Assembly: GCF_002531825.1 (NCBI RefSeq)
Contig: NZ_NWSX01000049.1
Location: forward strand, 1-45,383
Direction of reading: 5' to 3'
Origin: Rhizobium sp. J15
Lineage (GTDB): Bacteria; Pseudomonadota; Alphaproteobacteria; Rhizobiales; Rhizobiaceae
Length of the DNA: 45,383 bases
The translations under genes were made by a program, and so were the position numbers. The notes beneath the pieces were generated by a model. It ran no database searches. It worked only from the letters and a program-made list of their open reading frames with translations, and was not told where the DNA came from. Positions 1 through 8,213 of this stretch are shown here, in pieces (the first letter of the stretch is position 1; every line of letters starts with the position of its first letter).

Positions 1-1
1 C

Positions 2-34
2 GACGCACTGCCGGAATTGCAAAAGGCGCTCTGA
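2..34 (+). CDS. etfA: C-terminal tail of probable electron transfer flavoprotein alpha subunit (partial)
   Basis: Only the last ten codons and the TGA stop are inside the window; they read DALPELQKAL. This resembles the end of EtfA/FixB-type electron transfer flavoprotein alpha subunits. In rhizobia an etfB-etfA pair commonly lies just upstream of a 3-hydroxybutyryl-CoA dehydrogenase gene, which is the next gene here. ETF carries electrons from acyl-CoA dehydrogenases to the membrane quinone pool. The identification rests mainly on that gene order plus a very short peptide, so it is tentative. Confidence 0.5.
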   Translation, partial: DALPELQKAL

Positions 35-92
35 GCGGGCGCCATGCTTTTCTTTCGCACTTGCGAATGACAGGAAAATTGTCTTTTATCTG

Positions 93-118
93 CTGCCGGG
101 CGATCTTTCGTCCGGCAG
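93..118 (+). terminator. Hairpin between the partial etfA and hbdA
   Basis: An 11-bp stem (arms 93-103 and 108-118, one G-T pair) closes on a TCTT loop. No T-run follows, so it may be a factor-dependent terminator or an RNA-processing or stability hairpin between two co-directional genes. The stem is seen directly; the role is inferred. Confidence 0.4.
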
Positions 119-171
119 TAATGCTAAAATAATCGGCAACGCGGGGGCGATTGCCGAGCGGGGGTTTGGAG

Positions 172-1053
172 ATGAGTGCGGTGTTGAAGAATATTGGTAT
201 CATCGGCGCCGGCCAGATGGGCTGCGGCATCGCGCATGTTTCGGCCGCCGCAGGTTACAGGGTTTACATCTACGATCTCTCGCAGGACCGCATCGAATCC
301 GGCCTCGCCACCATAAACGGCAACCTCGCCCGGCTGGTGACGAACGGCAAGATGACCGACGAGGAGCGCAAGGCGACCCTGGCGCGCATCAGCGGCTCCG
401 CCGATGTCAACGATCTCGCTCCCTCCGACCTTGTCATCGAGGCCGCCACCGAGGACGAAAGCGTCAAGCGCAAGATCTATACGCAAGTCTGCCCGGTGCT
501 GAAGCCGGAGGCGCTACTCGCCACCAACACGTCATCCCTTTCCATCACCCGGCTTGCCGCCGCCACCGACCGCGCCGAGCGCTTCATGGGCATACATTTC
601 ATGAATCCGGTTCCGGTCATGAAGCTGGTCGAGCTGGTGCGCGGCATCGCCACCGACGAAAAGACGTTCACGGCCGCCAAGGAGTTCGTCGCCTCGCTGG
701 AAAAGACCGTCACGGTCGCCGAAGACTTCCCGGCCTTCATCGTCAACCGCATCCTGCTGCCGATGATCAACGAGGCGATCTATACCCTTTACGAAGGCGT
801 CGGCACGGTCGATGCCATCGATACGGCGATGAAACTCGGCGCCAACCATCCGATGGGACCGCTCCAGCTTGCCGATTTCATCGGCCTCGATACCTGCCTC
901 TCGATCATGCAGGTGCTGCATGACGGCCTGGCGGATTCGAAGTACCGCCCCTGTCCGCTGCTGGTAAAATATGTCGAAGCCGGCTGGCTCGGACGCAAAT
1001 CCGGCCGCGGCTTCTACGACTATCGCGGTGAAGTGCCGGTCCCGACCCGCTAA
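172..1053 (+). CDS. hbdA: 3-hydroxybutyryl-CoA dehydrogenase
   Basis: A 293-residue member of the 3-hydroxyacyl-CoA dehydrogenase family, which oxidises 3-hydroxybutyryl-CoA to acetoacetyl-CoA with NAD(P)+ in the cytoplasm. The N-terminal Rossmann motif GAGQMGCGIAHV lies at about residues 12-23. The segment IHFMNPVPVMKLVELV contains the catalytic histidine, and FIVNRILLPMINEAI opens the helical C-terminal dimerisation domain. The length matches the short Hbd-type enzymes rather than FadB fusions. I chose the ATG at 172 because the protein then begins just before the Rossmann strand; an in-frame TTG at 151 would add seven residues. It follows a probable etfA, fitting a role in short-chain fatty acid or polyhydroxybutyrate-linked metabolism. 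The stop codon TAA runs directly into an intergenic repeat. Confidence 0.93.
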   Translation: MSAVLKNIGIIGAGQMGCGIAHVSAAAGYRVYIYDLSQDRIESGLATINGNLARLVTNGKMTDEERKATLARISGSADVNDLAPSDLVIEAATEDESVKRKIYTQVCPVLKPEALLATNTSSLSITRLAAATDRAERFMGIHFMNPVPVMKLVELVRGIATDEKTFTAAKEFVASLEKTVTVAEDFPAFIVNRILLPMINEAIYTLYEGVGTVDAIDTAMKLGANHPMGPLQLADFIGLDTCLSIMQVLHDGLADSKYRPCPLLVKYVEAGWLGRKSGRGFYDYRGEVPVPTR

Positions 1054-1176
1054 AGCATGTCGCGCAAACTGTGCAGCGGTATTCTCAGGCAAAGCGCGAA
1101 GCGCTTTTGCCGCAACCACATGCGTAAAACAAGGACTGAAGCGGAAGGAGCGAATCTGAAAGATCGCCACGCGCTT
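1054..1176. repeat. Rhizobial intergenic palindromic repeat, family A, copy 1
   Basis: The element begins AGCATGTCGCGCAAA and ends in AGATCGCCACGCGCTT. Related copies are at 5191-5292 (same orientation) and 43756-43855 (inverted). This copy differs from the others by an extra internal hairpin segment at about 1080-1110, with arms GGCAAAGCGC and GCGCTTTTGCC. The length and palindromes resemble the Rhizobium intergenic mosaic elements (RIME) of the literature. The exact subfamily name was not checked. Confidence 0.75.
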
Positions 1177-1252
1177 CGGACCATCACTAGAAAGGGCGAG
1201 TGGACCGAACGCCCCCGACATGCTTTCCTTGCCGGGAACGGGAGGAAACGCC

Positions 1253-1345
1253 ATGTCGACCGAAACACCCATGTTCCTGCTGCAGTGCTGCGTCCTTATC
1301 GGAATTGCGGGCGTTTTCCTCATCAGAGGAGACGGCGACTCCTGA
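1253..1345 (+). CDS. Possible 30-residue single-span membrane peptide
   Basis: A short frame begins with ATG at 1253, seven bases after a perfect GGAGG at 1241-1245, and ends in TGA at 1343-1345. The peptide has a short polar start (MSTETP), a hydrophobic stretch of about 18 residues (FLLQCCVLIGIAGVFLI) that could cross the membrane once, and a charged end (RGDGDS). It lies between a repeat and the 3' end of the convergent tlpA gene and does not overlap either. I do not recognise a family. The ribosome-binding site and hydrophobic profile argue for a real small gene, but its length leaves chance possible. Confidence 0.4.
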   Translation: MSTETPMFLLQCCVLIGIAGVFLIRGDGDS

Positions 1346-1354
1346 GCAATACTC

Positions 1355-2017
1355 TTAGGAGCCGATCGCACCCTTGATCAAAGCCTTGGCGTCGTCGCTG
1401 TCCCAGGCGGCGGGGCCGTTCATGGCGGAGATCAGGCAGCCCTTGTCGTCGAGCAGCAGCGTCACCGGCAGGCCGAAGGCGAGCCCCTCCTTCTTCAGGC
1501 TGTTGAACACCCCGATCGTGTTGTCGCGGTAAAGCTGCAGCGCATCGACGCCGATTTCGTTCAGGAAACTCTTCGGCTTCTCATCGTCGCCGGTGTCGAT
1601 ATTGACCGGCACGACCTGGAACTTGTCGCTTCCCATCTCCTTTTCCAGCGCGTTCAGGGCCGGCATCTCCTCGCGGCAAGGCACGCACCAGGTGGCCCAG
1701 AGATTGAGAAGCACGGTCTTGCCCGCGAAATGATCGAGCGTCATCGGTTTGCCGTCGGGACCATTGAAGGAAACCGCCGCCAGCTTGCGCGGCTCGTTGG
1801 CCGCCACCATGGCGGCAACCTGTCCCTTCATCAGCGGCGTCAGATTGGCGGCTCGCTCCTTCGCCAGCGGGCATTCGGCCGAAGCGCTGCTGCCGATGCC
1901 ATTGCCAATCCCCGTCTCCTTCACGTATACCGCTGCCGCACCCGCAACGACGCCTGCGACGGCGGCGATTGCGATCAGTTTTACGGACGGCAGGCCGAAG
2001 GGTTTTTTCGTCGTCAT
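1355..2017 (-). CDS. tlpA: TlpA-type thiol:disulfide interchange protein, membrane-anchored thioredoxin
   Basis: A 220-residue protein with one N-terminal membrane anchor (about residues 13-32) followed by a periplasmic thioredoxin-fold domain. The active site WCVPC places the redox cysteines at 111 and 114. Two further cysteines, near 49 and 194, match the extra structural pair known from Bradyrhizobium TlpA. That protein reduces ScoI and cytochrome oxidase subunit II during copper-centre assembly, so a similar periplasmic reductase role is likely. I chose the ATG at 2017, which follows GGAG at six bases; an in-frame ATG at 2038 adds seven residues but has no clear ribosome-binding site. It is divergent from argH, with starts only 26 bases apart. 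Confidence 0.9.
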   Translation of the reverse strand: MTTKKPFGLPSVKLIAIAAVAGVVAGAAAVYVKETGIGNGIGSSASAECPLAKERAANLTPLMKGQVAAMVAANEPRKLAAVSFNGPDGKPMTLDHFAGKTVLLNLWATWCVPCREEMPALNALEKEMGSDKFQVVPVNIDTGDDEKPKSFLNEIGVDALQLYRDNTIGVFNSLKKEGLAFGLPVTLLLDDKGCLISAMNGPAAWDSDDAKALIKGAIGS

Positions 2018-2043
2018 TTCATTCTCCAGGACGGGCATCTTCC

Positions 2044-3447
2044 ATGGCCGAGAGCAACACGGACACCAAATCCTCCAACCAGATGTGGGGTGGGCGCTTC
2101 GCCTCCGGCCCGGACGCGATCATGGAGGAGATAAATGCCTCGATCGGTTTCGACAAGAAGCTATTCGCACAGGATATCCGCGGTTCGGTCGCCCATGCAA
2201 CGATGCTCGCCCATCAGGGGATCATTTCATCGGACGATAAGGACAAGATCGTTCACGGGCTAAACACGATCCTGTCAGAAATCGAAAGCGGCAATTTCGA
2301 ATTCTCGCGCCGGCTCGAAGACATCCACATGAACATCGAAGCGCGCCTGGCGACGCTGATCGGGCCGGCCGCCGGCCGGCTGCACACCGCCCGCTCGCGC
2401 AACGACCAGGTGGCGCTCGACTTCCGCCTTTGGGTGAAGGAAGAGCTGCAGAAAACCGAACGGATGCTGACCGGCCTGATCGCCGCCTTCCTCGACCGCG
2501 CCGAGGAACATGCCGAAAGCGTTATGCCGGGCTTCACCCACCTGCAAACCGCCCAGCCGGTTACTTTCGGCCATCACTGCATGGCCTATGTCGAAATGTT
2601 CGGGCGCGACCGCTCGCGTGTGCGCCACGCCATCGAGCATCTGGACGAAAGCCCGATCGGCGCTGCTGCGCTGGCCGGCACCGGCTATCCGATCGATCGC
2701 CACATGACGGCCAAGGCTCTCGGCTTCCGCGAGCCGACCCGCAACTCAATCGACACGGTCTCCGACCGTGACTTCGCCATCGAGTTCCTGTCGATCGCCG
2801 CGATTGCGGGCATGCACCTGTCGCGCCTGGCGGAAGAGATCGTCATCTGGTCGACCCCGCAGTTCGGTTTCGTGCGCCTGTCCGACGCCTTCTCGACCGG
2901 CTCCTCGATCATGCCGCAGAAGAAGAACCCTGACGCAGCCGAGCTGGTGCGCGCCAAGACCGGCCGCATCAACGGCTCGCTGGTGGCACTGCTGACGATC
3001 ATGAAGGGCCTGCCGCTCGCCTATTCCAAGGACATGCAGGAAGACAAGGAACAGGTCTTCGACGCGGCCGAGAGCCTGGAGCTCGCCATCGCCGCCATGA
3101 CCGGCATGGTGCGCGACATGACCGTCAACACCGCGCGCATGAAGGCTGCCGCCGGCTCGGGCTTTTCGACTGCGACCGACCTTGCCGACTGGCTGGTGCG
3201 CGAAGCGGGCCTGCCCTTCCGCGATGCCCATCACGTCACCGGCCGCGCCGTGGCGCTGGCCGAAAGCAAGGGCTGCGACCTGGCCGAGCTCTCGCTGCCC
3301 GACCTGCAGGCGATCCACTCCGCGATCACCGACAAGGTCTATGACGTACTGACGGTGGAAGCATCCGTCGCCAGCCGCAAGAGCTTCGGCGGCACGGCGC
3401 CCTCCGAGGTGCGCAAGCAGATCGCCTTCTGGCGCGCCCGCAACTGA
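2044..3447 (+). CDS. argH: Argininosuccinate lyase
   Basis: A 467-residue enzyme of the fumarase/aspartase superfamily that splits argininosuccinate into arginine and fumarate, the last step of arginine synthesis. The superfamily signature GSSIMPQKKNPD, carrying the catalytic serine loop, is present near residue 280. TARSRNDQ near residue 115 and GFTHLQTAQPVTFGHH near residue 160 are also typical of ArgH. The length is normal. The start at 2044 gives the usual N-terminus, reaching MWGGRF within the first 20 residues. It is divergent from tlpA and followed by the lptM-lysA pair, an arrangement common in alphaproteobacteria. Confidence 0.97.
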   Translation: MAESNTDTKSSNQMWGGRFASGPDAIMEEINASIGFDKKLFAQDIRGSVAHATMLAHQGIISSDDKDKIVHGLNTILSEIESGNFEFSRRLEDIHMNIEARLATLIGPAAGRLHTARSRNDQVALDFRLWVKEELQKTERMLTGLIAAFLDRAEEHAESVMPGFTHLQTAQPVTFGHHCMAYVEMFGRDRSRVRHAIEHLDESPIGAAALAGTGYPIDRHMTAKALGFREPTRNSIDTVSDRDFAIEFLSIAAIAGMHLSRLAEEIVIWSTPQFGFVRLSDAFSTGSSIMPQKKNPDAAELVRAKTGRINGSLVALLTIMKGLPLAYSKDMQEDKEQVFDAAESLELAIAAMTGMVRDMTVNTARMKAAAGSGFSTATDLADWLVREAGLPFRDAHHVTGRAVALAESKGCDLAELSLPDLQAIHSAITDKVYDVLTVEASVASRKSFGGTAPSEVRKQIAFWRARN

Positions 3448-3602
3448 GAAATGCCGGGCGCGGCGAAAGCCGCCCCGCCCCTCGCGCAAGGCCGGCAGGA
3501 CCGTCCAACAATCAGGGTGCACAAGGCGGATAAACTTCGCTATGAAGATCCCCATCATTCGAAATGAATGATGTCCGCCATATCTCGTACAAGAGGATAT
3601 CC

Positions 3603-3797
3603 ATGCAGAAGAGCTTGCCGCACCTCATCCGCCTGACGGCGGTGCTCGCCGTCATCGGCCTTGCCGTTGCCGGATGCGGACGCAAGGGCGACCTCGATCC
3701 GCCGAGTGCTGCGGCAACGAAAGAAGGCGACGTTTCCAAGCCGACGAAACAGCCGGGCACTGTCGACAAGCCCTTCCTTCTCGATCCTCTTCTTTAA
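3603..3797 (+). CDS. lptM: Small LptM-like (YifL-type) lipoprotein
   Basis: A 64-residue protein with a lipoprotein signal peptide. A hydrophobic stretch (LTAVLAVIGLAVAG) runs into a cysteine at about residue 22, followed by GRKGDLDPP. The pattern CGxKGxLxxP straight after the lipobox is the hallmark of LptM/YifL, which in Escherichia coli helps assembly of the LptD/E lipopolysaccharide translocon. The ATG at 3603 has AGAGGAT upstream; an in-frame ATG at 3564 would add 13 residues and spoil the signal peptide. It lies 11 bases before lysA and is probably co-transcribed, matching the linkage of yifL with lysine/DAP genes elsewhere. The role in LPS transport is by analogy. Confidence 0.85.
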   Translation: MQKSLPHLIRLTAVLAVIGLAVAGCGRKGDLDPPSAAATKEGDVSKPTKQPGTVDKPFLLDPLL

Positions 3798-3808
3798 GGC
3801 ATAAGCCC

Positions 3809-5077
3809 GTGAACCATTTCGAGTACCGCGACGGCATCCTTCACGCCGAGAACGTCCCCGTTCCCGAGATCGCCAAGGCGGTCGGCACGCCCTTCTATGT
3901 CTATTCCACCGCAACGCTGGAACGCCATTACCGCGTCTTCTCCGAAGCCTTCGCCGATGTCGACTCCATGGTCTGCTACGCGATGAAGGCGAATTCGAAC
4001 CAGGCGGTGCTGAAGACGCTTGGCCGCCTCGGCGCCGGCATCGACGTCGTCTCGGAAGGCGAGCTGCGCCGCGCGCTTGCCGCCGGCATTCCGGCGGACC
4101 GCATCATGTTTTCCGGCGTCGGCAAGACGCCGCAGGAGATGGATTTCGCCATTGAGGCCGGCATCTACTGCTTCAACGTCGAATCCGAACCCGAGCTCGA
4201 GATCCTCAACCAGCGCGCCGTCAATGCCGGCAAGAAGGCGCCGGTCTCCTTCCGCATCAACCCGGATGTCGATGCAAAGACGCATTCAAAGATCTCGACC
4301 GGCAAGAAGGAAAACAAGTTCGGCATCTCCTGGGAGCGCGCCCGCGCCATCTACGCCCATGCCGCCAAGCTGCCGGGCATCGAAGTGACCGGCATCGACA
4401 TGCATATCGGCAGCCAGATCACCGAGCTGCAGCCCTTCGACGACGCCTTCAAGCTGCTCAGCGACCTCGTCGCGACGCTGCGCGCCGATGGCCACACCAT
4501 CCACCACGTCGATATCGGCGGCGGCCTCGGCGTCCCCTATAAGGACGACAACAATCCGCCGCCGCTGCCCGATGCCTATGCGGCGATCGTCAAGAACCAG
4601 CTGCGCGGCCTCAACTGCAAGATCATCACCGAGCCCGGCCGCCTGATCGTCGGCAATGCCGGCATCCTCGTGACCGAGGTCCTCTATGTGAAGGATGGCG
4701 GCGAGAAGACCTTCGTCATCGTCGATGGCGCGATGAACGATCTCATCCGTCCGACCCTCTACGAGGCCTATCACGAGATCCGTCCGGTCACGATTTCGGC
4801 GGCCAACGCCCCGCGCATCCGCGCCGACGTCGTCGGCCCCGTCTGCGAGACCGGCGACTACCTGGCGCTCGACCGTGAGATGGCGATGCCGAAGCCCGGC
4901 GATCTGATCGCCGTCAGCACCGCCGGCGCCTATGGCGCGGTGCAGGCAGGTACCTATAACAGCCGCCTGCTGGTGCCCGAAGTTCTGGTCAAGGGCAGCG
5001 ATTTTCATACGATTCGCCCGCGTAGAACCTACGCCGAACTGATCGGTCTCGATTCGGTTCCGGCCTGGCTCGATTAG
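3809..5077 (+). CDS. lysA: Diaminopimelate decarboxylase
   Basis: A 422-residue PLP-dependent enzyme of the alanine-racemase fold that decarboxylates meso-diaminopimelate to L-lysine. The PLP lysine lies in CYAMKANSN (about K60). HIGSQ, the glycine-rich phosphate loop DIGGGLG, EPGR and the active-site segment GPVCETGD are all present. The first codon is GTG at 3809, giving the standard N-terminus MNHFEYRDG; a longer in-frame extension back to 3674 only reads through lptM in another frame. The TAG stop overlaps the first bases of an intergenic repeat. Confidence 0.96.
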   Translation: MNHFEYRDGILHAENVPVPEIAKAVGTPFYVYSTATLERHYRVFSEAFADVDSMVCYAMKANSNQAVLKTLGRLGAGIDVVSEGELRRALAAGIPADRIMFSGVGKTPQEMDFAIEAGIYCFNVESEPELEILNQRAVNAGKKAPVSFRINPDVDAKTHSKISTGKKENKFGISWERARAIYAHAAKLPGIEVTGIDMHIGSQITELQPFDDAFKLLSDLVATLRADGHTIHHVDIGGGLGVPYKDDNNPPPLPDAYAAIVKNQLRGLNCKIITEPGRLIVGNAGILVTEVLYVKDGGEKTFVIVDGAMNDLIRPTLYEAYHEIRPVTISAANAPRIRADVVGPVCETGDYLALDREMAMPKPGDLIAVSTAGAYGAVQAGTYNSRLLVPEVLVKGSDFHTIRPRRTYAELIGLDSVPAWLD

Positions 5078-5190
5078 AGCATGATGCCGAAAAGTGTGAG
5101 CGGCTTTCAGGCGACATCATGCTCTAACTCTTTAATTTAGAACAGGATTCAGATTTTAGGCCGGGCAGGCCTAAAATCATTCCTGTTCTA
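5076..5190. repeat. Rhizobial intergenic repeat, family B (two hairpins), copy 1
   Basis: The element runs from AGAGCATGATGCC to CCTGTTCTA and is nearly identical to 13676-13785. It contains two palindromes. The first is built on AGCATGATG paired with CATCATGCT; the second on ATTTTAGGCC paired with GGCCTAAAAT, flanked by GAACAGGA and TCCTGTTC. It abuts a family A repeat at 5191, giving a mosaic. The two-palindrome layout recalls RIME-type elements. Confidence 0.8.
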
Positions 5191-5292
5191 AGGCATGTCG
5201 CGCAAAAGTGCGCAGCGGTTTTTGCCATCACGACATGCGTAAAACAAAGACTTAAGCGCGAGGAGCGATCTGAAAGATCGCGACGCGCTTTA
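5191..5292. repeat. Rhizobial intergenic palindromic repeat, family A, copy 2
   Basis: The element runs from AGGCATGTCGCGCAAAAG to CGCGACGCGCTT and matches 1054-1176 and, inverted, 43756-43855. It includes the small hairpin GCGATCT-GAA-AGATCGC near its right end. Together with the preceding family B copy it fills most of the 381-base gap between lysA and the next gene. Bases 5293-5458 hold no recognisable gene, although the downstream frame stays open back to a GTG at 5321. Confidence 0.8.
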
Positions 5293-5458
5293 AGCAGCCA
5301 TCACTTTTTGGCGAACAAACGTGAAAAGCCGGTATTACCGGCCGCTCGCCCTCGCCTTCGCCACAAAGAGTGTTATCCTTGTCAATCATGAGCGTATTGC
5401 CCCGCAATCGCCGGAAGCGCCCTCTGTACCAGAACGCCAGATCGCGGAGACCGGACCG

Positions 5459-8110
5459 ATGACAAGCCCTACGAGGCAGAAGAAAGGTGCATTCGCGCTC
5501 CGTCCCTCGCTTGCCCGGCTGGTAACGACGAAGCGCCTGTTGGCGCGCATCGTGCTCTTCTTCGAGCAGTTGCTGCCGCCGCTGATGCCGGTCCTGTCGG
5601 TCATCGCTTTTTATCTCTCCGCCTCCTGGTTCGGTCTCTTCCGCAGCGTGCCGGACTGGATGCGCATCCTGCTGCTGATCGCTTTCGCCGCCACGTTCCT
5701 CGTCTCGCTCGTCCCCTTCCGCAATCTGCGCTGGCCGAAGGTCGCCGAAGCCGACCGCATGCTGGAAGAACGCAACGGTCTGCCGCACCAGCCGGTCACC
5801 GTCCAGGAAGACGATCCGGCCTTCGATACGCCGTTCGCCCGGGCGCTTTGGCGCGAGCACCAGGCGCGCATGGCCGAGAAGATCGCCGCCCTCGATGCCG
5901 GCATGCCGAGGCCCGATATCGCCGCTCATGACCGCTTCGCCCTTCGCGCCATTCCGGCGCTGCTTGTCGTCACGGCCTTCGGCTATTCGCTGTCGATCAA
6001 CGGCGGCTCGATGGGCGACGCCCTGCAGGCGGCCCCCGAACAGGTGACCGTCGACCCAGCAGTGCGGATCGACGCTTGGGTGACGCCGCCCTCCTATACC
6101 GGCCGCGCGCCGGTTTATCTTACAGCCGACGGCAGCGAGCAGGCGGCAATCGGCATTCCGCAATTTTCGGGCCTCACCGTGCGCGTCAGCGGCGGAAAGA
6201 CGGCCGAAAAGGTGGTCTTCCGCAAGGCGAACGGCGAGGCGCGGGATATCCCCGTGCAGGCGGACACAAAGCCGCTACAGGCAGCGGCGCCCGCCGGCGA
6301 GCAGCCGACGGCCGGTGCACCTGCCAACAATGCCCTCGTCGCGCAGACCCATGTGATGAAGCTCGAGGAAAACGGCGCGCTCGAGGTCAATGGCCGCCGC
6401 TGGAGCTTCGACGTGCTGCCCGACAAGGCGCCTGAAATCGCCTTCGACGGCATGCCGAAGCCGAGCGTCAACGGCGCGCTCGAAATCGGCTTCACCGTCA
6501 AGGACGATTACGGCGTGCAGGAGGCGCATGCGGAAATCGTACCGGTCGAAGCCGATCCGACGGCGACGCCGCTCTATCCGCTACCGGAATACCGGCTGGA
6601 TATTCCCCGCCGCAACGCCCGCGACGCCAAGGGCGTGACCAGCCGGAACCTGACCGAACATCCGCTTGCCGGCAAGCGCGTGCGCATCACCCTCGTCGCC
6701 AAGGATGCCGCCGGCCAGACCGGCCGCAGCCCGCCGCATGCGATGATCCTGCCCTCGCGGCCCTTCAACGAGCCGCTTGCCGCGGCCGTCGCCGAGGAGC
6801 GGCAGGTCTTCGCCCTCGACACGCGCAAGATGCCGCAGGCGATCGCGCTGAACGAGGCGCTGACCATTCGTCCTGAGGAGACTATTCCCAAACTCACCAA
6901 TTATCTGCTGCTGGAATCCGCCTTGGCCCGCATGAAGCTCGCAAAAGGCGAGGATGCGCTGAAGGATACGGCTCAATATCTCTGGGAAATTGCGCTTGGC
7001 ATGGAGGATGGTGATCTTTCGCTGGCCGAGCGCAAGCTGCGCGAAGCCCAGCAGAAGCTCGCCGATGCGCTGAACCGCAATGCGCCCGACGAGGAGATCA
7101 AGAAGCTGATGGATGAGCTGCGCAAGGCGATGCAGGATTACCTGACCGAGCTTGCCCAGCGCATGCAGAACGCCCCGATGCAGCCGAACCAGAATGCGCA
7201 GAACATTCTGCGCCAGCAGGATCTGGAACGGATGATGGACCAGATCGAGAATCTCGCCCGCTCCGGCAATCGCGACGCGGCCCAGCAGATGCTCTCGGAA
7301 TTGCAGCGCATGATGAACAACCTGCAGGCCGGGCGCCCGCAACGTGGCCAGCAGGGCCAGGAAAACAGCGAAGCCCGCAAGCAGATCGACAAGCTCGGCG
7401 AGATCCTGCGCGACCAGCAGAAGCTGATGGAAGAGACCTTCCGCCTCGATCAGCAGCTCAAGGATCGCATGCAGCGCGGCGAATCCGATATGGGCGAGAA
7501 CGATCCGCTCCTCGACCAGATGACCCCGGGCGAGAACGGCGAGCCGCGGGACCAGCAGCAAGGCCAGCAAGGCGAGGACCAGCAGCCTTCCGATCAGATG
7601 ACGGCCGAGCAGCTGCGGGAGGCGTTGAAACAGCTGCGCGCCCAGCAGGATGCGCTGGGCAAGCAGCTTGGCGAATTGCAGAAGAAACTCGGCGAAATGG
7701 GCATGAAGCCCGGCCCGGGCTTCGGCCAGGCTCAACGCGAGATGGACGGCGCCGGCCGCGAGCTCGGCCAGGGCCGCGGCGACACGGCCGTCGAGAACCA
7801 GGGCCGCGCGCTGGAAGCCCTTCGCCAGGGCGCCCGCGACATGATGAACCAGATGATGCAGGCGCAGCGGGGCCAACAGGGACAGGGCCCGAACGGCCAG
7901 GTCGGCCAAGGCGATCAGAACGGCCGCGATCCGCTCGGACGGCCACGCATGAGCAAGGGCTATATCGACGACGACGGCGTGAAGGTGCCTGACGAAATCG
8001 ACGTCCAGCGGGCGCGGGAAATTCTCGATGCGATCCGCGAAAAGCTCGGCAACAATCCGCCGCAGGAAATGGAGCGGCGCTATCTCGAACGGCTGCTGGA
8101 TATCCAGTAG
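5459..8110 (+). CDS. TIGR02302/DUF4175 family large membrane protein with glutamine-rich coiled-coil tail
   Basis: An 883-residue protein. Two hydrophobic segments lie near residues 40-62 and 70-86 and a third near 165, followed by a long presumably periplasmic region. The C-terminal third (about 500-850) is very rich in Q, R, M, E and G and is predicted to form long coiled coils, with runs such as QQGQQGEDQQPSDQMT. This layout fits the TIGR02302/DUF4175 family, conserved in alphaproteobacteria and of unknown function. I chose the ATG at 5459, nine bases after GGAG (5446-5449). An in-frame GTG at 5321 would add 46 residues, partly low in family resemblance. A strong hairpin follows the stop codon. 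Confidence 0.85.
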   Translation: MTSPTRQKKGAFALRPSLARLVTTKRLLARIVLFFEQLLPPLMPVLSVIAFYLSASWFGLFRSVPDWMRILLLIAFAATFLVSLVPFRNLRWPKVAEADRMLEERNGLPHQPVTVQEDDPAFDTPFARALWREHQARMAEKIAALDAGMPRPDIAAHDRFALRAIPALLVVTAFGYSLSINGGSMGDALQAAPEQVTVDPAVRIDAWVTPPSYTGRAPVYLTADGSEQAAIGIPQFSGLTVRVSGGKTAEKVVFRKANGEARDIPVQADTKPLQAAAPAGEQPTAGAPANNALVAQTHVMKLEENGALEVNGRRWSFDVLPDKAPEIAFDGMPKPSVNGALEIGFTVKDDYGVQEAHAEIVPVEADPTATPLYPLPEYRLDIPRRNARDAKGVTSRNLTEHPLAGKRVRITLVAKDAAGQTGRSPPHAMILPSRPFNEPLAAAVAEERQVFALDTRKMPQAIALNEALTIRPEETIPKLTNYLLLESALARMKLAKGEDALKDTAQYLWEIALGMEDGDLSLAERKLREAQQKLADALNRNAPDEEIKKLMDELRKAMQDYLTELAQRMQNAPMQPNQNAQNILRQQDLERMMDQIENLARSGNRDAAQQMLSELQRMMNNLQAGRPQRGQQGQENSEARKQIDKLGEILRDQQKLMEETFRLDQQLKDRMQRGESDMGENDPLLDQMTPGENGEPRDQQQGQQGEDQQPSDQMTAEQLREALKQLRAQQDALGKQLGELQKKLGEMGMKPGPGFGQAQREMDGAGRELGQGRGDTAVENQGRALEALRQGARDMMNQMMQAQRGQQGQGPNGQVGQGDQNGRDPLGRPRMSKGYIDDDGVKVPDEIDVQRAREILDAIREKLGNNPPQEMERRYLERLLDIQ

Positions 8111-8147
8111 GCCGACGTCACCAAGCAATTTGCATCAGGCTTCGACG

Positions 8148-8189
8148 CGCGTAACCCCGGAAATCCCAATCGATTTCCGGGGTTACGCG
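8148..8189. terminator. Strong bidirectional hairpin terminator between convergent genes
   Basis: A perfect 18-bp stem (arms 8148-8165 and 8172-8189) closes on a six-base loop. It lies between the ends of two convergent genes, at 8110 and 8214. On the plus strand the stem is followed by an A-rich stretch (GGAAAAAATGAAAA), which becomes a T-rich stretch before the stem for minus-strand transcripts. The shape and position suit a shared terminator. Confidence 0.8.
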
Positions 8190-8213
8190 TGAATTGGAAA
8201 AAATGAAAATGCG

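Noticed and set aside
6581..8128. Minus-strand open frame of about 515 codons opposite the DUF4175 gene
   Set aside because: It is the antisense of a low-complexity Q/R-rich region, giving an artificial leucine-rich product; no ribosome-binding site.
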